Positions 24,401 to 36,745 of a DNA stretch of 64,000 nt are shown here, in pieces. The stretch lies in NCBI GenBank assembly GCA_030248295.1, contig JASANH010001557.1:1-64000 (forward strand). Reading direction: 5' to 3'. The DNA comes from Mesodorylaimus sp. YZB2_4. Taxonomy: Eukaryota > Nematoda > Enoplea > Dorylaimida > Dorylaimidae. The position numbers were made by a program, and so were the translations under genes. Under the pieces are notes generated by a model. The model searched no databases, was not told where the DNA came from, and saw only the letters and a program-made list of their open reading frames with translations. Position 1 is the first letter of the stretch, and each line of letters begins with the position of its first letter.

Positions 24401-27400
24401 ACAACGTGTCGACCAATGGTTGCGGGCACACGTGGTCGGTACGATTCTCGAGACACGGCTTCGACGAGGCCACGTCGCCGAACGCGATCACATTGCCTCC
24501 TGATCGACGAGTGTAATTGTAAAATTGAGCCGGACTGAGCACGATTGGCGGCAATTCCTCGATCATGGCCACCGTGAACGCCACCGACATCGCCACGATC
24601 ACGAACAACACCGGCAGGCAGATCTGCGAGAACAGGGCTCGCAGATTGCGTCGAATGTGCCAATATCGTTTGTATAATACGGAACTGAATTGCTGCCACA
24701 TCAGGGCATTGCCAGCCACAGCCATGTAGACCGGATGACATATGTTCGACACTAAAACCAAGCAATCGATTGATCGCAACTGCCCCTTTGGACAACTGAT
24801 AGCTCGATAATGAGGATGGGGTGGTGTCCGATCAGCCTGTTGGTCACCGGGACGACTTTGACTGAGTCGTCATCATTATCTATTTTGACCTTACTTCCTC
24901 GGTCTCACACTACAGTAGCTACCAAATGACTAGACGGGCAATTGACCCCAATGGACACCTGACACCAAGCCGGGCGGATAACTGACGCCATCCCTGAATA
25001 TACCTGCCGTCAGTTTCTTCGTTTCAGCGTCTTCTCCGTCCAACGAAGCCTTGGATGCATTTTTCTTGGCCCCGAACGCAGCTCCCATACGTGATAGAAT
25101 GCCGCTTTCTCTTTCCGGTTGGGTGGCATAACTGACGAATCCGCTGTCGTCGTCCAACGACTGCTCATCGATCGCCTTCTCCTTGGCCTTCTTCCTCTTC
25201 TTCTTATCCTTCCTCGTCTCTGCAAGGAAACCCCCTCATTTCGACTCACCCACGCCCTCAACCCGCTCACCTCTGGCCCCCTGACACTTCAATGAGACTT
25301 TCAAGAACACTTCTTCCAACGTAGAATCGTGCAGTCCATAACTGGCAACGTACAAATCTTGCAGCACGGCCACGGTTTCTAAACTTTTCATCAGTTCGAA
25401 CATTTGATCGCCCTGAAACATCCAAGATGCAGGAACCATCCTGACACCTGACTGATTCAGTGAGACCCCCCTGATCGACGATCAGTCACTGCACTGGCAC
25501 TAAGCATAAGTTGGACAAGCCCACACTCGACTGGGGTGGGTTTTACATTATGCCCGTTACAGGTTTTTCGCCCATCCTGGGGGTCCCGAATTGACCACAT
25601 CCATAGACTAGGGTCGATGCGGGATGCACGTCCTAGTCGCTATTCGGATGTCGGTGGTTACCTGATGGGGTAACCAAACCAGCCCCTGGCGGACTCGAGA
25701 GCCTCTCTTGGAGGAATGAAGGGTGGAGTCGCAAATGCCAGGAGTACTTCACAAAGTTCTCAGACCCGGAGTTGAACCCAGGGCCACCTGGTTCCAGCTC
25801 TGCCGAGCAAACTCACAGATGCCTTGCACCGCTCCACCAGCCAAGCCTGAAATAGGTTGAAGTGGCCCCCCATCTGGCACTCACCGTCCATCTGAGCAGG
25901 CTGAAATGCGACTCGTGCAAACTGTCGGCCACCAACACTGGCGATGGACCGAACTTGCGCAAATGACTTTGTATGACCAACGGGTCGGCCAACGACTCGA
26001 AGGCTCGCCCGCTTTCGCTGTTCTCGGGCGAATAACTGCCACTGATGCCTAGCACAAGGGGACATTTCGAGCAATGACCACCACCTCGGCCACCCCTCGC
26101 TTACTCTGCTTCACAAATTTCAAGTGATATCCATCGCCGAATGTAGATTTCAAGAATAACGGCGACCCGCAGCATCGAAGTTTCCCTTAAATTGTACCAT
26201 GCAAAAATCCAGATACGAGGGGTCATTTCCATATATTCAAATTTTCCCGCCATTTTCGATTCGAATTTTTGGGTCCAAAACTTGTATTTCTCGCTCCAAT
26301 CAGTCCTAATGCAGAATCCCAGCAAACATTTCCATCAGACCAAACTGGAACTTTCAGCTGTGTTTCCTGCACTAGTGATCAGTCTTGTCAAACAAATCCC
26401 TGATTTGGACGACGAAAACGTGCTCAAGTAGGATTTATTCCTGACGAAGCCCTTACCCTGGGCCACAATAGCGATACGATCGCCCACCACATCCGCCTCG
26501 TCCATGTGGTGCGTCGACAGCAGGATGGTGCGACCTGCAAACTAGACACTCACTCGGGACGGTGACGGGCACTGGGCCGGAGCCACTTACCCGCCTTGTA
26601 CCGAATGATCAAGTCCCATATCGACCTCCTGCAAAGCACTGTCCAGTCACAGCCCCCACCCCCCCCCCCCCCCCACCCACATACCTGGCATAGGGGTCGA
26701 CACCGGCGGTGGGCTCGTCGAGAACGACCGTCCTGCTGCCGCCCACGAAGGCGATGGCCACGGACAACTTCCTCTTCATTCCACCCGAGAGCGTGTCGAT
26801 GAGCGACCTCCTCTTTTCGGGCAAGCCCAGCTCGCACATCATCCTCTTGGCCTCCTCCTTCACGTCCGCCTCTGATACGCCCTTGAGTCTGGCGTAGAAC
26901 CACAGGTGCTCCTCGACCGTCAGCTTGTCGAAGAGGACATTGTACTGGGGACACGTGCCCATCGACTTGCGAATACTGTCCATCTCGTGCAGGATGTCCC
27001 GACCGTATATCCTGGCCGTGCCCGCGCTGGGCGGCAGCAACCCCGTCAGGATGGACATGGTCGTGGTCTTGCCCGCCCCGTTATGCCCCAGCAAGGCCGT
27101 GATCTGCCCCTCGTACAAGTTCAACGACAGGTGGTCCACCGCCAGCCTCTGGCCACTCCCGTCGTAGCGCTTGCACAACCCATCGATCTCTACACCCAAC
27201 GAGAACGACACCGGCTCGCACTCGCAGATGGCCGTCTCGAACTCGTTGGTCGCCACTGACCGACTGCCCGATGGTCTCATATCGTCCATTTGCACAATTC
27301 CACCACGACCACAACTGTCACCCGAACTCTTCCGTTTTCGACAACTTTTGCACCACGAATGGCACACAATTCTCCTCTCGTCCTTGTCCACAACAGAGTC

Positions 27401-30400
27401 GGGGAACCAGTAGGAACGACTGAACGGGAAATACCTGAAACGCAGTCTTCGGATCACATCAGGTCCATCGATGGCACACTCCACTAGCATCTGATTCATA
27501 GTCACCTGACGCTGTAGGGAGTGAAATTTGGGCCACCAACGTGCCAAGTTCAAGTTCCAGCTTTACTGCCACCCAAGGCAGCAGACACAAAAGGGATAAG
27601 AAACCAGGGGAAAAAGAAATCATGCGTCAAAAGGCGGAGTACACTCTAGAATCGATGTCGGAATATTGAAGAAACAGTATGATATTCAGATTCAGCCAAA
27701 ATTCTGGACCCGACAGATGCAAAAAAATCGGAATTCTTGATTACAAAGGGGGGACCCTTGGGAAACAAAAATTTCTAATTCTCAAGCTATGGAGAAAGCA
27801 GTCAAAAACTGTGGTTACCCCTTCACCTAAAACGTGGGTACCGAATCTGAGTATCACTCTTTTTTCAATATTCCAACATCGATTCCAGTAAACTTTATCT
27901 TCAATAGTCATTGATCGAACAAGAGTTCCCCCAAATTCCTTTCCCTTCTGGGTGCACCCACATGACAGCACATACCCAAAACACGACGGGCGTGACCAGG
28001 ATTACCAGTCGAGGCTAAATTTACCCATCAGAACACAAATGAAGGGACATCGATTATGCGAGATCAGTAATCTAACCGATCATACAGGCCTCACGAGTCC
28101 CAAATAGCTGGACTGTGTGCCATTCCTCACTTTACACTTCACATTGCGTGGTTGCGGTGCGGTGCTGCACTGTACTGTTTATTCCTCCCCACGTAAACGC
28201 GTCGGCGCACCAAGATCCTCCAGCGGAACAGGGTATTTGGGACAAATTACAGTCTGGTGCACACACGCCTGTCAAAATGCGTTTTCCCGCCATCGCCGCT
28301 TTCGACCAATTTTTCTCGAAATTTTTAGCGATAACTGAAGTTGATGTCAGCGACAATGTTGTAGAGAAAAATATGCTCTATCGACTGGCTATCTTTTTTG
28401 GCTGTTACCGCTTATATTATGTTTGTAACAAATTTTTCCCATTTGAATCTCAAAGCTTTTACGAAAAATCCTTGATATAAACTGGAAACGAAAAATTAAG
28501 CCTCGAATTTTATCTGCTCGATAGAGCACATTCTTCTCTACAAAATTGTCGCTGACATCAAATTGGGTTATCGCTAAAAATGTCGAGAAAACTTGCTCGA
28601 AAGAGGCAACTCTGAGAATTTGGCGCACACGCGCCTGTCGTGCGACCCGACTATAATTTGGCCCACATTAATTCCATGCCCACAGTATATGCCAAAGAGG
28701 CACTGTAAAACTGGAGAAGTGCATCAAATGCCGAGAAATACTTGGAACACTCATCAGTTTCATCTGCCAAAACGACATCGGAACACGAGTTACTAAAGCC
28801 CCAAAATACGCACTTTTCTGATTCTCATCTGCTAGAATGTACTAGTTTTCGAATCTAACCAAATGACACCATGATGGTGGGCTGCAAATTTCACAATTAA
28901 CGATGTGCATAAAGTAATAAATGCCAATAGAATTATCAGCCAATGGCGACAAATTCAGCCGTAAACTAGCGGTCCTTCCAGGACCCGTGGATCTGAGCAA
29001 TAGGAGTGCGACTTACCAGGGCTTAGGCACGCCGTACTGGCCAGGGAGCACATTCTCGATATAGAATGCCAGGATGCCGTAGAGAATGACATCGCCGATC
29101 ATAAAGGCCACCACGTCGAGCAGAGTGTACGTGTCGCCCTCCAGTGGCGAGTAGGCGATATTGTCCCAATGACACCCGATCCCTTCCATCTCGTAGTGCT
29201 GCAATCAACAACATTACACTGCTCGCCTCCCCTCCCCCCCAAACACCACTCACCGCGAAGTACTTGGCCCCCAGTCCGAAGGCTGTGGTGGACGAGAGCG
29301 AGGCGAGCGCCTTGGCCCAGCCGGGGATGGTCACGTGCGCGGCTTCCTCTCGGATGGAAATGTACAAGAAGGGCACGTAAGACAGGAAATAGATTATGCC
29401 CGCCCACGCTGCTGCGATCTTGGCCTTCGAGAAGAATGTACTGATCAGAAACCTGAAACCACATCATTCTATCCACAACACCATCACTACCCCCCCCTTA
29501 CGAAAACATGATCGTGGCCGCACCGAATATTTCCAAAATTAAGAAAATAATATACGCATTCGAATGGGTCAGAACTAAAAAATATCAAAATATAACAAAC
29601 GAAGAAATAAAACCAATCATCGACTGACCATCTCCAAATTTCAGCAGCATGGTCAATAAGGCCATTGTCAACGTCATCTGACTGAAACTGGTTATGAACC
29701 AGGCCAGCCAGTGCACACAGTTGGTCAATCCCATCGTCTTCATGACCTGAAACACAGTTCATGTCATCGGCACCTGAACAAGATTCCCATTATCACGCGT
29801 AATTGACACATACAAATTTTCCCGCCATTTCTTAAATTTAAATTTTTGACCATGATTGCATTTTCTGATAAAATGGAAAAAAATGGAATAATAGAGCTTG
29901 CTAATGGTTGGCTGCTTCCTTCTTAAACGTTCTTTCCTACTGCGACTAGATTTCTTTCTGAGCATGCATACCTTCGAGGCTGAACATGGACAGGGCACCC
30001 CACCCACTCGCCTTACCTCTTTGAGTCGCTGCTCCTTCTCGTAGACGATGGCCTGTACCAGCATGGCCACCCAGTAGACCCAGGATATGGCCAGCATCAT
30101 GGGCAGAATGTGCTTGATCATAAACAGGAAACTAGAAACAGGCCACTGCACACAGATCGAGTGCAACCCCCCCCCCCGCTAACTCACTTGTTCCATATGT
30201 GACACGGGTAGGGAAACTGCTGGATGTAACTCCCTGAAACAAAGCGTCAGTCAGTCACCCGAAACAGTCAGTCAGCAACCAGTCAGCCAAAACATCAGTC
30301 AGTCAGCCGAAACAGCGCTGTCAACTGTCATCATACATGTAGAGATTTGCCCCCATTTTTTAAATTCAAAGCGTACCCTTCAGTCAGACATCAAAACAGT

Positions 30401-33400
30401 GTTGCCATCACAAATTCATAAAGATCTCCCGCCATTTTTAAATTCAAACTTTTGAGAAAGCATGTATTCTAAATTTGAAAAATTGGCTTCCTACATTATG
30501 AAAATGCAAACGACTAATCTTCTCTGAATCCCATCTCCATCTCATCAAACCCTCGCCCCCAAGCTGATGCAATACTCACTCACCTGGTGAAATAATGTCC
30601 CTCTCCGAGTACAGTTCGATCATGGCCCGTTCGATAATGTCCTGCAAAGCACACCTTGTCACACTGCCCTGCCCTCCCCCCCCCACTTACCTGTATGAAC
30701 ATGAAGCCCCAGGTGTAGTAGGAATAGTCCCAATCGCGGGGCCCCGGCGACCAGACCAGACTCCTCACAGCCAGCGTGGTGGTCGTGTAGGACGAGTTCT
30801 GTCTGATCTTGTAGACCATATGGCTGGGCAGACTGCCGTCCGGGTTCATCCGAAACACGATGCCTAAAGAGGTCATGCAATGAGGACCCACTGTTCGACC
30901 CCCTCCCCTCACTCACTTCCAAACACAGTCACATTCTCCCAATAAGCTTTCTCCAAAAAATATTTCACTAAACTTTTCTCATTTTCGAATCCCATAAAAA
31001 TATTCAAATTCACAGGCGACACCAACTCGACCCACGAGCAGGCCGCGTTCTTGGTGGCCGCCAGTTGCCTGCCCATTTCTCGGCTATCAGGCAACGGATC
31101 GTGGTCCACGAATTCGTCCAAAGCGGGCACCCCGAATTCGTGCAAAAAATCTCGTTTCGGTTGTAATTCCAAATGAATCTACAACAAATCCACTGCATTC
31201 CTAATTCGTCAGTCTTAAAACACTCGTGCTCACTTGTCTCAATTCTTCCAAATTCTTCTGAGTCATATTCAAGGCCAAATACGATTCGATCGATTCCGAC
31301 ACATTCATTATCGCCCGGGCATATTCCGTGAATTTTATCAGCAGTTCGAAGGTCGAATTGGCCTACAATTTTTAAAAATACTTTGAAACCCTTCTTTTGC
31401 TCCGTCTTTTTAAAAATTTCATGTCAGCCCTGCAATTACCGATAATATCGATCAGACCTGGCCACAGGTGCTAAAAATTAACCGCTCCCAATCACAACTC
31501 ATCATCCATCGAAATACACAACAATTTTGAATTTCCCGCTCTTCGTTGTGCAAGTTAACACAACCTGGTTTGCCTAGCACCACAATAGATGCTGGACCAG
31601 AGACTGGTAGACAGGCTATTTTGACGCCACTGTACTTCTACTCCAACCCGGGGGGGGGGGGGGACCAAAAACACAAAATACCTTTTTTATAATTCGATCA
31701 GCCGTCGTGTTGGCCGGCGCGTAGAGAACTTTCGGATTGCTCAAAAACAGGCGAAATAGAAGTTTGAGATTGTGCTCTTGCGTCGATGACAGTCCCAGGG
31801 CCTCTGCAAAAAAAGATAGAAGTATGATCAAATCAAGGGACACTGCAAGCAGCATCCAAAAGCCTTTTGTACCCACTGCATTATAAACTTTTTACATCAA
31901 CAAGGTTCACACACGGCAAAAATGATTTTCCCCGCTTTTTCCAAGGACACCAGGCAAAAACTAAAATTTTCCTAATTTCCTAGTTTATAACCTCAAATTG
32001 CAGCCGTTCAGTTTTTCCTGATTTTGGCTGGAATTCCCATTTCCCCAGGTTTTCCAGACAAAAATCAAAATTATCCCTGCATTCACAATTTAAACCCCAC
32101 AATGCATTTTTTAGTTTTCCCTGATTTTAGCTCAAATAAATCCATTCTCCCAGCCTTAATGAACCCAAATCACTGATTCAGTTTCTGTTTAATGGATTAA
32201 TGAAGTTAGTCAAACTTCCCTCCAAACTGTCACTAGGTTCTGACGCCTGAGCATCAATGCGCGGCAAGCTCAAATATTTCGCTATCGATGAGTTTTGTGT
32301 TCCAAAGTTACAGTATTCTCTGTTCGCTCATATTTCATTTAGAGAATGTAACTTTGCCAGTATTGATTATCGATTGATTGATCGTCTGATGATCGATCTG
32401 ATCGATTGATCATTCTGATAATCGACAATGATGCATCTTATCGATGAGTCTGACCCGAGTTTTTGATGCTGAGTGCAAGCGCGCAGGCATACAGGTCCGA
32501 GAGCGTGATGTTCATCTTACCCAAATTATACTCGTCATTGGGCATGGGCTTGGCCTCGGGTCCTTTCCTGTGCAGTTGGCCCTCGTCGACTTCCTTGTAC
32601 GACCCGCAGACCACCTTCTGCATGGCATTCCACAACTTCAACAAACCCCGATTCGGTAACTGAAACAGCAAATGTTCACACCTGGTCGACCTGATCAGAC
32701 ATAACCGACTCACGTGACTACTGGACGCATTACGGCCATCCGACGTGCCATTCGCGCCATCCGCCTGCCTCGATTCGCCCGCCACACATTCGTCCTGAGG
32801 AAAGAAGGCGGCAACGGCGGCGTATTCTCGCAAAGTGGCTCGGAAAACGTTGTATTTCTGCAACTGAAATGCCAAAACGATCAGAGAAAGCACCCGCACA
32901 CACTGCAGGCCATGGTCTCAGTGTGCCCCATCCCCCTGCATCCCTCGTGAGTACTGTAACCTTCACATCTACCACTGACTCACCCCTTCTCCCACTACCA
33001 CCTATCATCCATCTGAACCCTTTCCTATTAGTGCCAAGTAAAACAGTCGGGTCGAGCAGTTGCAACTAGCGTCCCCAAATGGGAAATGGGCACTCTTTCG
33101 GGGTCGAAACCAAGTCACACCCACTCTGCACCAGACGGCTGCTTACGTTGGTCATAAATCGTCGAATTCTCGTGGACTCCAGCGTGATGTTCAAATGTTC
33201 CAATCCGAGTCGTTGACTGACCTGTGTCTGGTTGACGCGTGCCCGCAGCTGGGCACTCAGCTCGTTCAACTGATCCGAGGACATGTTGCACGCGCACCGC
33301 TCCTGCAACACACAACACTGGCTCGAGGCCCGAAAGCATGCTCATGTTCATGTTCATGTTTTACCACATCACCAAACGCTTATGCGCACTCGAGGGTGAA

Positions 33401-36362
33401 GGGACACATTTTACACAAATATCTCCCGCCCCGCCAAACCCCCCCCCCCCCCCCCCCCGGGGGGGACGCCTAACCCACCAGACCACGAGGCCGGTGCCCA
33501 CCCCCCCCCCCCCACTTACACTCTGCCTGATACTGGCATATTCCTCGTCACTGCTCGTATTGATCAGTCGAGCCCATTGACCCGCACAGCTGGTCTGGCG
33601 CAGAGTATCGGGCGAGAAAATAACGTCCTGAAAGTAAGTAACTGCAGACTAGGTCATGCGATGAAAGGCAAGGTCTCGGGAAAACAAAATCCTGTCGAGT
33701 GATTAGCGATCACCGCTGGATCGATCGATCAGTCGGTCTACTCTGGTTTGGTCCAGTCCAGTCCGATTGGTCTGATCGATCAGATCGAGCATTGTCAAGA
33801 TCGATCATTGACAATCATCAGTCTGATCGATCGATCGATCAGACGGATGATTGGATCTGATTGACGAGTCTGATTGATCAGACTCGTCAGTCAGATTCAT
33901 TACTGTCGATTATCAGAATGACAGATCGATCAGACACATTGATCAGATTTATCACAGGCGACCATATGACTGGTTGATAACACTGATCAATCAATGGATC
34001 GATCAAACACATTGATCAGATTTATCACTGGCGACCATATGACTGGTTGATCACACTGATCAATCAATGGATCATCGATACTGTATTCACTTCTGAGCCA
34101 GGAAGATAATGACTGATCGCTTGACCGTCAGCGATTGTCGCTTATTAGTCTATGCACAATCTAATCACCAAAAGTGACCTTTACTCCGCTGACCACTTCC
34201 ATGCTTCATGTAATGCAGCAGACTCGCTCAGTGAATCTGGCCACCGATGGCCCCACCCTGGCCAACTTACCAACATGGTTGTGGTCAGAAACTCAGGATC
34301 GTCGCCGGCCCTCGGGTCCAACAGAATTCGTAAGAGTGCCCCGAAGACGATGGCCTTGACTCGATCGTCACTTTCCGATTGTTGGGCCAGTTCGGCCAGG
34401 CACAGCAATTGGTCCCCCCGCTCCCCGTCCGGGTCCACCAACGAGGCGTAGGGAATCACCAGCCTCGATGCCGACGAGTCTCCCGTCCCCCACGCGTGCC
34501 AATCGCCAACCAACTGCGACACACTGGACGGGGTCAACAACGACGCGCACGCACTGTCGGCCATCAACCAGCTGGAATCATTTCCAGTGAAATTGGTCGA
34601 AAATTCTGCGTACTTGACTCCATCGGGGCCACGATACGTATTGACTGGTGCCTCGCCGTAGAGAATACGATACAGCTGAAACGAGCAATGCATGCACTCC
34701 GCTAAGGCGCCTGCCTCTCACGTTGGGCGCGCTCGGAGGGGAGGGTTCGACTCCCACCTGGGTAAAAAATGACTGACGTTCCTAATATCCTTCGAGTGTG
34801 TTGCATAGTGCTTGGCTAGGAATAAGCTATGGCATGTGAACTTGGTGCCCAGACGGTCATTCACTTGCTGCCATGCCTCCTACTCATTCGCCTACAGCCT
34901 CAGGCTTGTGTATTCTGTTAGCCGTGCCGTGGCAGTCGCACAGCGCCCATTACTGCCCAGGACGCACACTCGAAAGCTGTACCACCAAGTCAGCTATGAG
35001 AGAAAGACTGCACCTGGCACTTTCCATTGCTGACCCAGAGCAGGAGAACTTACGATTAGAGTAGACTGTCAAAAACTTGTATAACCCCAGCTCACGGGGC
35101 CCCTTGCAGTGCTTGGCTACCGAAATATAGCAATAGCAAAACCCTGAACTGCCTAAACAAGCTTTACCACACCTCTGTCCAGTAAAGTTGAGCAGCCAGG
35201 GGTGACACATTTCTAAATTAGCTACAGTCTAAACCCTTGACAAGAAGCAGATTAAGCGCTGGCTACTTGCAATTTTCCTTCAAAGTAACGACATAACCTG
35301 CCTACTTTGATTTGAAACCCCACCCATGAATTCGTATCCTTGGCACGGTTGCTGTCAAAGCTTAAGCCAGGCTGACCCGATGAGTCATCATTTTGTGTTC
35401 ACCCAAGCCTTCGCAAACGACCAGTACAATACAGCCCATTTCGAATGCACTGTGTACCCGATGTTTACTTAACCCTCACCCGTGACCACGCTGGCACTGG
35501 GCCAATGCTAACCAGCCAGTCGTACAACGCCCATGCCCCCCCCCATTACAAGCACAACTCGCTCACCTCTTTGACATTGAACGAGCTATTCTTCAAGATG
35601 TCCCAGATCGACACGTTCAGTGCGCATGACTCAGAGAACACGGACGATGATTCAGTGGCATTCTTGTCCTCGATGAGCACGTCTCGTATTGGGAATGCTA
35701 GAAAACCACAACTGGCATGTTCACACTTATCAGACCAGTGACTGCCGCGTGACGACGGGCCAGCTTACCTCGGGCAGCGAGCATACGATGCCTCCATCCG
35801 ACCGGATCCTCGACAACGCTTCGATAAACGGCCGGCATTTCGCTTAAATCCGATGGCGCGAAATCGGGCTCGAAGAAACTATGCCTTTTACCGGCACGAT
35901 TCAAATTGTCCAGAAATTGATACGTTCTGAAACAAGCAGTGATCAGACACGCCCTCGCCAGGCCACGAGCACTTACGTCGAGTTCGGAAATTGGGCGAAC
36001 CCATGCTTGCCGATCGAACCACCTTCGCAAAATGCTTCCATCAAACCCAAGACACCGGCCGAAGGTAATGGCCAGGCTCGGTAATGACCTAGAGGATGGG
36101 TGCGCTGCAACTCCTTCCATATGGCCATGCAAAAGACTTACTTGCAGCCTTCCTCTCAGCCGGTTGCCTCCATCGCAATAACAGGAGAATGAAGAATAAA
36201 AACAAGGGAATGACAATTTCAAGAATTAATACAAACTGAAAATAAAACAGCCGAATTAAACTGCAAAGAATGACTCATTCTACAAAATTAACTCACCCAA
36301 CTTCGTTTCTTCAGCGTATAATTTTTCCATAATAGCAACGATAATTGCAAACGGAAACTCAT
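18489..36362 (-). CDS. ABCA-subfamily lipid transporter (ABCA1-like, full length)
   Basis: The start exon is 36297-36362 ([20 protein letters not shown]) and the stop is at 18489. The order is that of ABCA1: first membrane helix (36142-36235), large extracellular domain (about 36100-30580), membrane set 1 (30150-29018, ending [10 protein letters not shown]), NBD1 (26685-27434) with [19 protein letters not shown] and [12 protein letters not shown], a regulatory linker (25300-24950), membrane set 2 (24780-21560, with [20 protein letters not shown]), then NBD2 (20390-19720) with GVNGAGKT split by an intron (20226-20278), [10 protein letters not shown] and [13 protein letters not shown]. The last exon begins VFVNFAKHQ, the family's C-terminal motif. 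ABCA proteins move phospholipid and sterol across the plasma membrane; worm members include CED-7 and ABT proteins. Orthology within the subfamily is not resolved. Some small exons are uncertain, notably the exon 2-3 junction. Confidence 0.9.
20661..20790 (+). repeat. tRNA-derived SINE, family A (diverged)
   Basis: CCTGCTGGGTAGACGTCTGC, GCCAGGTGCGCAGTTATGGG and GTGTTCGACTCGGGGTCC follow the A-box/B-box plan of family A. The tail is poorly kept (CTTTCCTGGACTACC, CCTTGTGATGTGATAA). It lies in an ABCA intron. Confidence 0.5.
20960..21085 (-). repeat. tRNA-derived SINE head, family A
   Basis: Read on the minus strand: GGTCGTGGTCTCGCGGGTTA, AGGCGTCTGCCTCTCGCG and GGTTCGACTCCCGCCCGGG (B box), then GATAAAAATGTCAGG and CTCGAGTGGGCTTATAG. 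This is the same layout as the copies at 11208 and 34693, shortened at the tail. Confidence 0.65.
21179..21505 (+). repeat. tRNA-derived SINE, family B
   Basis: The tRNA-like head GGCTGGTGTAGTGGTGAAGG is followed by GTTCGGCAGAATTGG and a degenerate B box. A conserved body follows: CACCCTTCATTCCTTCGGGA, GAGGCCTTACGGGG, GGGTAATCACCGACATCG, GGGTAGCGACTAACACG, CAACAAGCCCCCTAGCCCGC-like end and GGGCCAAAAATCG. The body is shared with 25556-25848 and 60752-61485 on the minus strand. Confidence 0.7.
22385..22825. repeat. GATC-rich low-complexity tract
   Basis: An ABCA intron (about 22395-22850) is packed with TGATCGAT, GATCAGTGATC and related words. Similar tracts lie at 32370-32450, 33690-34140, 39600-40210 and 41180-41260. 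There is no fixed period. Confidence 0.7.
25556..25848 (-). repeat. tRNA-derived SINE, family B
   Basis: Minus strand head: GGCTGGTGGAGCGGTGCAAG, GCTCGGCAGAGCTGGAACC, CCTGGGTTCAACTCCGGG (good B box). Body: CACCCTTCATTCCTCCAAGA, GAGGCTCTCGAGTCC, GGTAACCACCGACATCC, TAGCGACTAGGACGTGC, CCCTAGTCTATGGATG. It matches the copy at 21179. It sits in an ABCA intron between 25439 and 25860. Confidence 0.75.
27642..27889. mobile_element. MITE related to the ends of the 1.6 kb palindrome
   Basis: A 248-bp element has inverted ends CACTCTAGAATCGATGTCGG and the inverse of CTGGAATCGATGTTGGAATA. TA flanks each side (27640-27641, 27890-27891), as in Tc1/mariner-type insertions, though this may be chance. Subterminal ATGATATTCAGATTCAGC also matches the left arm of the palindrome at 51441. 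It lies in the ABCA intron 27435-29016. Confidence 0.65.
28293..28607. mobile_element. Foldback element with about 93-bp arms
   Basis: The left arm 28293-28385 (GCTTTCGACC, TTTTTAGCGATAAC, TTGATGTCAGCGACAAT, TGCTCTATCGA) is repeated inverted at 28514-28607, with roughly 85% identity by eye and a 128-bp spacer. No coding capacity is seen. It shares the ABCA intron with the MITE at 27642. Confidence 0.6.
33370..33495 (-). repeat. tRNA-derived SINE fragment with long C/G runs
   Basis: Minus strand: GGCCTCGTGGTCTGGTGGGT, TAGGCGTCC, then a long homopolymer run where the B box should be, then GGCGGGGCGGGAGATATTTG and CTCGAGTGCGCATAAGCG. The ends fit family A. The middle is replaced by about 22 C followed by 6 G on the plus strand. 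Confidence 0.5.
33690..34140. repeat. GATC-rich tract with a duplicated ~75-bp unit
   Basis: TGATCGATCGATCAG-like words fill an ABCA intron. Within it, a segment with GGCGACCATATGACTGGTTG and ACTGATCAATCAATGGATC occurs twice in tandem (about 33940-34013 and 34014-34080). Confidence 0.7.
34693..34840 (+). repeat. tRNA-derived SINE, family A
   Basis: CTCCGCTAAGGCGCCTGCC, GTTGGGCGCGCTCGGAGG, GGTTCGACTCCCACCTGGG (B box), TAAAAAATGACTG, then the tail GTTCCTAATATCC, TTCGAGTGTGTTGCATAGTG and TAGGAATAAGCTATGGCATG. Confidence 0.7.
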
Positions 36363-36745
36363 TTTTGATGCAATCTTTGGTTGAAGAAATTGATAAAATA
36401 TTTCACATTATTCTTCTCCTCCCACCAGCTGACAAACTGGTTGCCCAGCTGTTCTTTTGGCAGCCGGATGTCAATAAGCGGTAAAATATAGGTTCAGGTA
36501 TAAAAATATTACGCTAGGTATTTTTTGAAATATCAATCGATGATCAGAATAAATTATCAAATTTTTTATATTTTGCCGCTAAATTAACTATCTAGGCAGT
36601 ATATGCTTTAAAAACACGCATATTCACACGAATCCTAAACTATATTTTAACAACTGTGCAAACAACTGGCGCGAAATTTACAGTACTCGATTGTTCGAGA
36701 TTTTTCGAAAAAGGTCTCATTTTGATCAAAATTATAATTTTAATC
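36363..36745. promoter_or_regulatory. Shared divergent promoter region, ABCA / NCBP2
   Basis: The two start codons lie 383 bp apart on opposite strands, so both promoters and 5' UTRs must fit here or overlap. The sequence is AT-rich. No TATA box stands out. This is inferred from layout only. Confidence 0.4.
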
